A stretch of 32,352 bases of DNA, from IMG/VR virus record IMGVR_UViG_3300031787_004645, positions 1-32,352 of that record, one strand, 5' to 3'. Position numbers and translations under genes: made by a program. How positions within the stretch are numbered: the stretch's first letter is position 1; each line of letters starts with the position of its first letter. Of this stretch, positions 7,687-14,822 are shown piece by piece. The notes under the pieces are model-generated. The model made no database searches and was not told the DNA's origin. It worked only from the letters and a program-made list of their open reading frames with translations. The DNA is from a virus.

Positions 7687-9975
7687 ATGATACCATTTTC
7701 AAAGTTTCTTATTGAATCACTAGATGTTGACAAGTTAAAACATTTAGAACATGCGGAAGATCACATCATCCATGGTGGAGAAGAAGGGTTAGTCCATGCT
7801 GCTGACAATCTCAATGATCTTCATTCTTTTCTTACTGGTGGTAAGTCTAAATCAAAAGTAACAACTAAGTATGATGGTTCTCCTTCTGTAGCTTTCGGGA
7901 TTAATCCTGAGAATGGTAAGTTCTTTGTGGGTTCAAAATCTGTATTCAACGTGAATCCAAAGATCAACTACACAGAGGAAGATATTGACAGAAACCACGG
8001 TCATGCTCCAGGTTTAGCTCAAAAGCTTAAAGTTGCACTAAAGCATCTACCCAAAGTGATGCCAAAGGATGCTAAAGGAGCACCATCTGGTGTCTATCAA
8101 GGTGATTTCCTTTATGATAAGAATGACCTTGAAGATGAAGATGGTAAGTACAAGTTTGCACCAAATACTATTACCTATGCTGCGCCAAAAGACTCTAGTA
8201 TGGGTCGAAAAGTAGGTGCATCACAGATGGGGTTTGTGATTCATACCAAATATAAAGGCAAGAATCTGGCTGATATGAAAGCGGGCTTTGACGTAGATCA
8301 TTCAAAGTTTAAACAAGACCCAGACGTAAATCTAGTCAATCCAGAGATTAATGATACTTCTAAATCAGTCTATTCACCAGTCCAACAAGCAGAATATAAT
8401 AAACACCTTGAAGCCGCAACTGAAAACTATAGAAACACTTCTTCTGATACACTCAAGAATTTAGGTAAGCATGATGCTTATATCAAACCCTACATAAATC
8501 AAACAGTCCGAGATGGAACAACACCATCAGTCGATGATTACAAATCATCACTAGAGGATAAAAGGGATAAAGAAGTTGCAAAAGTCAAGACCGAAGCTGC
8601 AAAACAAAAGAAGGCTTCTGTTTATGATGAGCTCATTACTGACCTCAATAACAACAAGCAGGACTACGGCAGAGCGTTTGCGATACATCATCATCTACAG
8701 AAAGCTAAAGATGTATTGGTTTCAGCTCTAGGTAATCCTACAGAGTTTGAACACACTGTCGGTGGTAAGAAAGTAAAACCTGAAGGGTTTGTTTCAATCC
8801 GTAACGGTAGACCTACCAAGCTAGTTGATAGAGCAGAGTTTAGTCGCTTGAACTTTGCCAATAATAGAGGTCGTGGTGAAAGTGCACCAACAGAACCAGA
8901 TGCTACTAAACCAGATGAACGTGATACCAAGAATCCACACGTACTAGCATTTGGTCGAATGAATCCACCTACAATAGGTCACGGTGCTCTAGTAGACAAA
9001 GTAAAAGAACTAGCTACTGAAAACAAAGCAAAGCATACAGTTGTATTGTCACACTCACAAGATCCTGAAAAGAATCCACTATCGGCTGAACAAAAGATCA
9101 AACATGCCAAGAGATTCTTTCCAGGTGCAAATATTCAAGCTGCAACTGATGAAGCACCTACATTTATTCATCAAGCAAAGAAACTACATCAACAAGGTGT
9201 AGATCATCTTATCATGGTCGGTGGATCAGATAGAGTTGATGAATATAAAAAGATTCTTGATAAGTATAACGGACCAGGTAAAGACTTCAACTTCAAACGA
9301 ATTGATGTAGTCTCTGCTGGTGAACGTGATCCAGACGCCGAGGGTGTTTCCGGTATGTCTGCATCAAAGATGCGTGCCCACGCTATGAATAGAAACTATA
9401 CTGAATTTAAAAAAGGAATACCTCAACATGTCCATCCTGAACACGCTAAAGAACTTTATAATGAAGTACGTAAAGCCATGCACATCGAAATCGGTCCAGA
9501 CACCTCAGGAATTGCTCTTGGTAAATACGCCAAGCGAGATGACGAAGTCGGTCACAGAGCCAGAGCAGAGCAAAAAAGAAGAGAACAAGCCAAGCTTGCA
9601 AGTAAAAGTAGTTCATCTAGGGTCAGTGGTAAAAGACCTGGAACAACCACCAGCGCCACCACCAGTAGTGCAAGTCCCAGTAGTAGAAGAACCAGTGCAA
9701 GCGCCAGTGGTAGCACCAGCACCAAAGCCAAAAAGACAATCAAAGAAGAAAGAAACTTTAAAGGTTTCAGTTCCTTTACCCAAGAAAAAGGTATCAAAGA
9801 ACAAACTACGACAGCAGACATAAGAGGTCTAGGTAATATTTCTGGTAACCCAGCTGGTGATATATCAAACTATGCTAGTGATAATATTGCAACAGCAGAT
9901 ACACTTAATGATGTTCTGAAAAAATTCATAAACACTTGGCATAGTAAATATCATTTATCAAAGGTTAAAAAATAA
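7687..9975 (+). CDS. Bifunctional ligase-like plus NMNAT/cytidylyltransferase-like protein
   Basis: A 762-residue fusion. Residues 1-11 (MIPFSKFLIES) match a T4-like capsid-targeting sequence with a cleavage site after E10. Residues about 55-300 resemble a covalent nucleotidyltransferase of the DNA/RNA ligase fold: motif I TKYDGSP (K61 as the nucleotidylated lysine), FVGSKS at 80-85, then QGDFLYD and GFVIHTKYKG in the expected order. Residues 418-600 are an HxGH-type nucleotidyltransferase: FGRMNPPTIGH (T429 to H432), VGGSDRVDEY and a C-terminal SASKMR signature. Residues 600-690 are a Ser/Thr/Arg low-complexity tail. Similar fusions occur in T4-like marine phages with no established role. 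Possible roles are nucleic-acid end joining, RNA capping or NAD metabolism; none is shown here. The stop overlaps the next ATG (TAATG). Confidence 0.85.
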   Translation: MIPFSKFLIESLDVDKLKHLEHAEDHIIHGGEEGLVHAADNLNDLHSFLTGGKSKSKVTTKYDGSPSVAFGINPENGKFFVGSKSVFNVNPKINYTEEDIDRNHGHAPGLAQKLKVALKHLPKVMPKDAKGAPSGVYQGDFLYDKNDLEDEDGKYKFAPNTITYAAPKDSSMGRKVGASQMGFVIHTKYKGKNLADMKAGFDVDHSKFKQDPDVNLVNPEINDTSKSVYSPVQQAEYNKHLEAATENYRNTSSDTLKNLGKHDAYIKPYINQTVRDGTTPSVDDYKSSLEDKRDKEVAKVKTEAAKQKKASVYDELITDLNNNKQDYGRAFAIHHHLQKAKDVLVSALGNPTEFEHTVGGKKVKPEGFVSIRNGRPTKLVDRAEFSRLNFANNRGRGESAPTEPDATKPDERDTKNPHVLAFGRMNPPTIGHGALVDKVKELATENKAKHTVVLSHSQDPEKNPLSAEQKIKHAKRFFPGANIQAATDEAPTFIHQAKKLHQQGVDHLIMVGGSDRVDEYKKILDKYNGPGKDFNFKRIDVVSAGERDPDAEGVSGMSASKMRAHAMNRNYTEFKKGIPQHVHPEHAKELYNEVRKAMHIEIGPDTSGIALGKYAKRDDEVGHRARAEQKRREQAKLASKSSSSRVSGKRPGTTTSATTSSASPSSRRTSASASGSTSTKAKKTIKEERNFKGFSSFTQEKGIKEQTTTADIRGLGNISGNPAGDISNYASDNIATADTLNDVLKKFINTWHSKYHLSKVKK
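9600..9735 (+). repeat. Low-complexity CCAGT/CCACC-rich segment
   Basis: An imperfect repeat of short CCAGT, CCACC and CAAG units encodes a Ser/Thr/Ala-rich linker in the main frame. A second frame (9428-9823) stays open through it and would read as Pro/Val-rich. Such slippage-prone DNA often varies in length between related phages. Confidence 0.6.
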
Positions 9976-11288
9976 TGGCACAATTTAGAAAAGATACGCA
10001 TCAATATCTTAATGATGGGCGTACCATCTTTGAAGTAGTCATGCTTTCTGATCAGTATGGAAATCTAGTAGGTCCTGCTAATCCCTCAGGTGTTGCTGTT
10101 GATGCATTTGGTAGAGCAAGAATGTCAACACCTCTTACTTTATTTGATTCTTCACATCGTTATAACGATAATGGTTTATGGTCGACCTCTAATACTGCGG
10201 GTGCTACTTATGCTCATGATGCAAATGCTGGTATTATTTCATTAAATCTACCAACAACATTAAATGCTGAAATTGTGCGTGAGACAACTAAAGTATTCTC
10301 ATATCAACCTGGTAAATCAATGCAGTCTCTAAACACGTTTGTATTCAATCCAGCAAAATCAGGATTGAGACAAAGAGTTGGTTATTTTGGTGCTCAAAAT
10401 GGAGTATATCTAGAATTAGATGGATCAAATCTTTATTTTGTTGAGAGATCATATTCTACTGGTACTTTGGTTGAGACTAGAGTTGCACAAGCAAATTGGA
10501 ATATTGATACATTACTTGGTAATGTAGCTTCTAGTCCTTCTCAGATTACACTTGATATATCTAAAGCACAGATTTTATTTACAGATATTGAATGGTTAGG
10601 GCTTGGTACCGTAAGATGTGGATTTGTTATTGATGGTAAACTAATTCACTGTCATTCATTTCATCATGCTAATATTATTCAATCTACATATATGACTACA
10701 GCAAGTTTACCTATAAGATATGAAATTAAGAATACTACTGCTACAGCTAGTGCAAGTACATTAAAACAAGTCTGTTCAACTGTTATTTCAGAAGGTGGTT
10801 ATGAACTCCGTGGAGATCAATCGTCTATCGGTACTCCTGTTCAAACACCCAAGACATTGACCACAGCTGGTACTTATTATCCTATTGTTTCTCTACAATT
10901 AAAGTCAACAAATCTAGATGCAATTGTTATATTAACTGCATTATCCATTTTGGGTATTAATTCTAATCCTTGCAGTGTTGCTTGGAAAGTTATAAGAGGT
11001 ACTACACTAACCTCACCATCATGGACTTCAGCTGGTACTGATAGTTCTGTAGAATATGATTTATCCGCAACTGGTCTTAGCGGCGGGCAAGTATTGGCAT
11101 CAGGTTATATTGGTATTACAAACCAAGCATCACAAACAATTGATGTTCTCAAAGAAGCCCTATTCAAGTTTCAACTACAACGTAATGGTCTAACAAGTAC
11201 ACCAGAACCAATTACAATTGCTATGGCGGCATCAGTTAATACTGTCAATGCACTTGCTTCTATGGATTGGGAAGAAATTACGAGATAA
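9975..11288 (+). CDS. Virion structural protein, fibre or decoration type
   Basis: A 437-residue protein of the kind found among T4-like and other marine phage structural proteins. Conserved blocks include DAFGRARMSTPLTLFDSSHRY near residues 45-65, the segment VFSYQPGKSMQSLNTFVF, and EWLGLGTVRCGFVIDGKLIHCHSF. The long run of short beta strands rich in Ser, Thr, Gly and Asn is typical of phage tail, neck or head appendage proteins. It begins with TAATG coupling to the nucleotidyltransferase and is followed by a fresh late promoter. Exact location in the particle cannot be decided from sequence. No signal peptide or membrane segment. Confidence 0.8.
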   Translation: MAQFRKDTHQYLNDGRTIFEVVMLSDQYGNLVGPANPSGVAVDAFGRARMSTPLTLFDSSHRYNDNGLWSTSNTAGATYAHDANAGIISLNLPTTLNAEIVRETTKVFSYQPGKSMQSLNTFVFNPAKSGLRQRVGYFGAQNGVYLELDGSNLYFVERSYSTGTLVETRVAQANWNIDTLLGNVASSPSQITLDISKAQILFTDIEWLGLGTVRCGFVIDGKLIHCHSFHHANIIQSTYMTTASLPIRYEIKNTTATASASTLKQVCSTVISEGGYELRGDQSSIGTPVQTPKTLTTAGTYYPIVSLQLKSTNLDAIVILTALSILGINSNPCSVAWKVIRGTTLTSPSWTSAGTDSSVEYDLSATGLSGGQVLASGYIGITNQASQTIDVLKEALFKFQLQRNGLTSTPEPITIAMAASVNTVNALASMDWEEITR

Positions 11289-11295
11289 CTTTTTT

Positions 11296-11303
11296 TATAA
11301 ATA
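11296..11303 (+). promoter_or_regulatory. T4-type late promoter
   Basis: A perfect TATAAATA eight bases after the stop of the structural gene. Expected start is near 11309, giving a 16-base leader with TTGGAG before the ATG at 11325. Confidence 0.87.
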
Positions 11304-11324
11304 TAAAAAAAATTGGAGATTTCT

Positions 11325-11807
11325 ATGTTAGACGAAAAAAGAGGACTATGGGATAATATCCATGCCAAGCGCAAGAGAATTGCCGCTGGTTCTGGTGAAC
11401 GTATGCGTAAGCCTGGTTCAAAAGGTGCACCTACTGCAGACGCACTTAAATCAGCAAAAGAAGAACGATCTGTTTTAAATACAGTAAAACGTGTTGTAAA
11501 AGAAGCACTTTATGAGTGTAATGGGAATTGTACATGTGGTAAACAACCACCAGTTACAGAGGCAGAATATCAAGGTCGTTCCGTTCCTCTTGGTAAGCCA
11601 ATGAAAGGTGATGTAAAGAAGTCTAAAGTATATGTAAAGAATGAAAAGGGTAATGTTGTCAAAGTAAACTTTGGTGACAAAAATCTTTCCATAAAGAAAA
11701 ATAATCCAGCTCGTAAACGTTCTTATTGCGCTAGATCATCTGGACAAGGTAACCTAAACAAAAGAACAAGTGCTAACTATTGGTCCAGAAAAGCTTGGAA
11801 TTGTTAA
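11325..11807 (+). CDS. Small basic late protein with C-terminal RKRSYCARSSG motif
   Basis: A 160-residue Lys/Arg-rich protein. The N-terminal half is helical and very basic (HAKRKRIAAGSGERMRK). A short Cys cluster, CNGNCTCG, sits in the middle. The C-terminal 60 residues (VYVKNEKGNVVKVNFGDKN followed by ARKRSYCARSSG and SANYWSRKAWNC) are a small domain that recurs in T4-like marine phages and is often tied to the head. I chose ATG 11325 because TTGGAG lies seven bases upstream; a TTG at 11313 would place the start on the ribosome site. It is transcribed from its own late promoter, so a virion or assembly role is likely, function unknown. Confidence 0.78.
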   Translation: MLDEKRGLWDNIHAKRKRIAAGSGERMRKPGSKGAPTADALKSAKEERSVLNTVKRVVKEALYECNGNCTCGKQPPVTEAEYQGRSVPLGKPMKGDVKKSKVYVKNEKGNVVKVNFGDKNLSIKKNNPARKRSYCARSSGQGNLNKRTSANYWSRKAWNC

Positions 11808-11808
11808 A

Positions 11809-12498
11809 ATGAGAAAACTTAGAATTTTGATATGCCAACAATGTAATAATCAATATGAAACACGACTTAAAACAATATGCTGCAGTCGTGATTGTTCCAA
11901 TAAATTACAAGGGAATTTGAGAAAAACTCAAATAAATCCCGAAACTGGATTGTCAAAATCAAAAGAAATAGCATTAAAATCATCTATTACGATGAAGGAA
12001 AATTCTTGGTACGGAAGTGAAAATCATTTAAAATGTTTAAAGCATACTCCTGACGTTTTAGAAAAAAGAGGTAAAAGTATAAGCAAGGCTCATCTAAAAA
12101 TAGATGAAAATACTGGTTTGACTAAAGCTGCTTTAGCAACTAAAAAAGCAATGAAAACAAAAGTAGATAAAGGCATTTATATTGATCCAATATACAAAGA
12201 TGCATATGAATTATATCGTGATAAAGTAAGACTGTTAACTGAAAAACAAGATCTTTCTAAATTAGATGGTTATAAGGAAAGAGCAAGAGCAGGTGTAATT
12301 AACGGGAAACATTTAGATCATATTTTTTCTATTAAAGCAGGATATACTCTTAATGTTGATCCTGTAATTATGTCCTCTTTATGTAATTTACGTTTTATTT
12401 CTTATCAACAAAATGTCTCAAAAAAAGATAAATGTGATATTGAATTAAATGAGTTATTAAAATTATATAAAGATTTAACTGAAAGTAAAACAATATGA
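11809..12498 (+). CDS. HNH homing endonuclease with N-terminal zinc finger
   Basis: A 229-residue, AT-rich gene inserted between two late genes. The N-terminus has a CxxC...CCxRxC zinc-binding pattern (C9, C12, C24/C25, C29), probably for target recognition. The catalytic part near the C-terminus reads KHLDHIFSIKAGY (H168, D170, H171), then NLRFISYQQNVSKK with N193 and N202, fitting the HNH/beta-beta-alpha-metal fold. The start at 11809 comes one base after the previous stop and has only a weak purine stretch upstream, so translation is probably low. Its last four bases overlap the ATG of the Dps gene. AT-rich codons such as AAA, ATA and TTA set it apart from its neighbours, typical of selfish mobile genes in T4-like phages. 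Confidence 0.85.
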   Translation: MRKLRILICQQCNNQYETRLKTICCSRDCSNKLQGNLRKTQINPETGLSKSKEIALKSSITMKENSWYGSENHLKCLKHTPDVLEKRGKSISKAHLKIDENTGLTKAALATKKAMKTKVDKGIYIDPIYKDAYELYRDKVRLLTEKQDLSKLDGYKERARAGVINGKHLDHIFSIKAGYTLNVDPVIMSSLCNLRFISYQQNVSKKDKCDIELNELLKLYKDLTESKTI

Positions 12499-12932
12499 CA
12501 GAACTAGTAGACCAAATGAAAGTTGTGCTTGCTAGCACTTTTTCACTTTATCTAAAAGCACATGGCTTTCATTGGAATATTGAAGGACCAGATTTTGTTC
12601 AGTATCACACTTATCTAGGTGAGTTTTATACTGAAGTATGGGGTGCGGTTGATACCATTGCGGAACATATCAGAATCCTAAATGCATATGCACCAGGCAG
12701 TCTTTCCAGATTTTCACAACTATCAGTAGTAGATGATCAGATCAATGTACCCTCTCCATTGAAAATGATTAAAGAACTAGAACTAGATAATGCTAGACTA
12801 AAGACTGAATTGACAAAGGCCTATAAACTAGCAGAGGATGCTGGTGAGTTAGGCCTTTCAAATTTTCTACAAGACAGAATTGATATTCATGCCAAGCACG
12901 GTTGGTTCCTCAAATCAATAGGTAAATCATGA
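12495..12932 (+). CDS. Dps/ferritin-like protein
   Basis: A 145-residue protein matching the Dps family: KAHGFHWNIEGPDF followed by a helix containing VDTIAEHIR. Against the known Dps ferroxidase pattern, H26, H38, D53 and E57 are present at the right spacing, while the position of the usual third acid (H+4) is Gly42 with Glu43 next to it. Dps proteins form 12-subunit shells that bind DNA, oxidise ferrous iron and remove peroxide. This copy lacks the usual Lys-rich N-terminal DNA-binding tail. It sits between a homing endonuclease and putative head proteins in the late block, so it could protect packaged or newly made DNA. Overlaps both neighbours by four bases. Confidence 0.88.
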   Translation: MTELVDQMKVVLASTFSLYLKAHGFHWNIEGPDFVQYHTYLGEFYTEVWGAVDTIAEHIRILNAYAPGSLSRFSQLSVVDDQINVPSPLKMIKELELDNARLKTELTKAYKLAEDAGELGLSNFLQDRIDIHAKHGWFLKSIGKS

Positions 12933-13336
12933 GCCTTCGTGAAGCAAGTATCATCAGCCAAGGTAAGTTAGTGGGCTCTAGAGGCGCAGAGTTCCGTAAG
13001 ACTTCTACATCTAAACCAGATGAATGGCGTGATTCTGGTGGTCTTGAAGTTGGAGCAATGAGAAACTTTGCCCATGAAAAGGCATCCAGAGATCGAGCTT
13101 CCGAAGAAAAAAAGAAAAAAGAGAAAGAAGTGACAAAGAGAACTAAAGACTCAGAGAAAAGATGGAAAGCGGTAACAGAAGATAATGAGTTATCAGGAAC
13201 TAAAGTGCGTAGAACTATCAGGAATGTTGGTCGTCCAGATGATGCTGAACCAACTTCACCCAACTCAAAGTTAAGCAAGACTACTGAAATTGTAAGAAAA
13301 ATCATAGAGGAGAAATTAGCCAATGTTCAGCGATAA
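12929..13336 (+). CDS. Charged coiled-coil late protein
   Basis: A 135-residue, strongly charged protein. Residues 50-85 are a nearly pure Lys/Glu/Arg helix (ASEEKKKKEKEVTKRTKD), likely coiled coil. It begins MSLREASI, with LRE followed by A fitting a T4 prohead-protease cleavage site at residue 5/6. The ATG overlaps the Dps stop (ATGA) and the end overlaps the next gene by 14 bases. Placement beside another charged, LDEA-containing protein suggests a prohead core or assembly protein. I do not recognise a named family. Confidence 0.72.
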   Translation: MSLREASIISQGKLVGSRGAEFRKTSTSKPDEWRDSGGLEVGAMRNFAHEKASRDRASEEKKKKEKEVTKRTKDSEKRWKAVTEDNELSGTKVRRTIRNVGRPDDAEPTSPNSKLSKTTEIVRKIIEEKLANVQR

Positions 13337-14786
13337 GCAATTTGGACTACCGGGCGGCTTAGTCGCTGCCGCAAAAGCTATTATGGAAGCAAAGCATGAC
13401 ACAAAGAGTGACACAAAGAGTGACAAAAAAGATGTCGATGCTAAAGAAATGAAGGGTGGAAAGACCAAGGTTGATCTAAACCCAGAAACTGACGATCAGT
13501 CAACTGATTCTGATGATATGAAGAAGAAGTCTATGAAGGAAGGTAAGGAACATACCGTTCCAAAGACTGAAAAAGAAAAGAAACTAGCTGCTCTTGCTCA
13601 TCCAAAAGACAAGATCACACACAAGGACGTACTTGTTGGTCGTGGTGTAGTGAAGGAAGAAGATCTTGAAGAAAAAATCACACCTTCTGAATTAAGAGCT
13701 CAATTAAGAGCAAAAGCTGCTGCAGCTGCCGCAAATAAACCTAAAGATGACAATGTTAAAGAAGCTGCCGGTTCTGTACCAAGTGTAAAAACTAAAGAAC
13801 CAAAAGCTGAAATGCCAAAGAAGAAGTTGGATTGGGATAAAATTCAAGCGGTCCGTGCGACTCGTAAAGCAACCAAAGCAGCTCGTCATGCCGACACCTC
13901 ACACCTACCAAAAGGTTGGTCTACTACATTCTACAGAGAAGATATTGAACTATCAGATGATGAACTGGTAGAGATTGAAGAAGCTCTAAAGAAAGCAGAT
14001 CCTGCTGGTAAGTGGATTTCTGATTTTGTTCATTCTGATGATCCAAAGTTCAAGGGTAAGTCACCAGAAAAGCGTAAGCAAATGGCTCTAGCAGCATATT
14101 ATGCTAAGCAGCGCAATGAGGAAGTTGAACTAGATGAAGCAAGCATGTTCAGTTCAAAAGTAAAACAAGGTAAGGGTGCTGCAGGGGATGTCGGTTCTGT
14201 TAGATATGACTTCGGTAAGAATGCAGCTCCACGCAGACCAGATGATATGGGTAAGAATGTTCTTTCACGTAGAGTCTTTGTAAAGGGTGTAAAACCAAAA
14301 GGTAAGTTACCAGAAGAAGTTGATCTAACAGATGAAGAACTAGATCGTCTAGAAGCTATTGCTCAAGAACTTGATGAAGCAAAGCCAACTATTGTTTCAG
14401 CTCCAATACGTGGTGCTAATCAAGATCAATCCGGTGAAAATACCAAGAGCACATCTACTGATTATACCATTTCCGATTCAAAGAAGATGAAGAAGGAAGA
14501 AGTTGAACTAGATGAAGCAAAGCGTGGGCGCCCAAAGAAGAATCCAACACCAGATGATGAACAAGAAGAACACGAACATGTCATCATGCAACTACGTAAG
14601 GTTGTATCAACTCATGGTGCACGCCCAGTAAAGCATCTTGACGGTAAGTCAACAAAAATGACACCACAACTTGCTCAACATGCTCTCAATAAGCATAATG
14701 CTATGAAAACCGCCGCCGAAAAGCAAGATTTTGAACAAAAACTACATAAGAGTCACGACTCCATGAAAAGTGCTCTCGGTCAGTAA
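13323..14786 (+). CDS. Charged, repeat-bearing prohead core-like protein with LDEA motifs
   Basis: A 487-residue protein made largely of Lys, Glu, Asp and Ala, with little sign of a folded enzyme. It carries VELDEA/QELDEA repeats at residues 268-273, 348-353 and 394-399, plus IEEA (218-221) and IMEA (20-23). Each fits the (L/I)xE-small cleavage rule of the T4 gp21 prohead protease. A block near 226-264 (PAGKWISDFVHSDDPKFKG, then KSPEKRKQMALAAYYAKQ) is a module that recurs in T4-like marine phage proteins. A likely reading is a scaffold or internal head protein cut up during maturation. The start at 13323 overlaps the upstream gene; GAGGAG lies about nine bases before it. A 12-base tandem repeat lies at 13398-13427. 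Confidence 0.75.
   Translation: MFSDKQFGLPGGLVAAAKAIMEAKHDTKSDTKSDKKDVDAKEMKGGKTKVDLNPETDDQSTDSDDMKKKSMKEGKEHTVPKTEKEKKLAALAHPKDKITHKDVLVGRGVVKEEDLEEKITPSELRAQLRAKAAAAAANKPKDDNVKEAAGSVPSVKTKEPKAEMPKKKLDWDKIQAVRATRKATKAARHADTSHLPKGWSTTFYREDIELSDDELVEIEEALKKADPAGKWISDFVHSDDPKFKGKSPEKRKQMALAAYYAKQRNEEVELDEASMFSSKVKQGKGAAGDVGSVRYDFGKNAAPRRPDDMGKNVLSRRVFVKGVKPKGKLPEEVDLTDEELDRLEAIAQELDEAKPTIVSAPIRGANQDQSGENTKSTSTDYTISDSKKMKKEEVELDEAKRGRPKKNPTPDDEQEEHEHVIMQLRKVVSTHGARPVKHLDGKSTKMTPQLAQHALNKHNAMKTAAEKQDFEQKLHKSHDSMKSALGQ
13398..13427 (+). repeat. Tandem repeat, 12-base unit, two and a half copies
   Basis: GACACAAAGAGT occurs twice in a row (13398-13409, 13410-13421), followed by a partial third copy. 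It encodes DTKS-DTKS-DKK, so copy number changes would keep the frame. Confidence 0.8.
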
Positions 14787-14792
14787 TAAATA
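14785..14792 (+). promoter_or_regulatory. Possible late promoter ahead of the GIY-YIG-like gene
   Basis: AATAAATA differs from the T4 late element at one base. Its expected start near 14798 would give a leader of 25 bases containing AGGAG (14809-14813) before ATG 14823, the same geometry as the clear late promoters in this window. The short AT-rich motif lowers certainty. Confidence 0.45.
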
Positions 14793-14822
14793 ATAAAAAC
14801 AGTTTACTAGGAGTACTGAAAA

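Noticed and set aside
9428-9823. Plus-strand frame of 131 codons, Pro/Val/Lys-rich, as an independent gene
   Set aside because: It lies wholly inside the nucleotidyltransferase gene, has no ribosome site, and its odd composition follows from the repeat. Kept only as a low-interest finding.
12910-13323. Minus-strand frame of 137 codons opposite the coiled-coil gene
   Set aside because: A mirror of a Lys/Glu-rich plus-strand gene, giving Phe/Ser/Leu-rich nonsense; no ribosome site or promoter.
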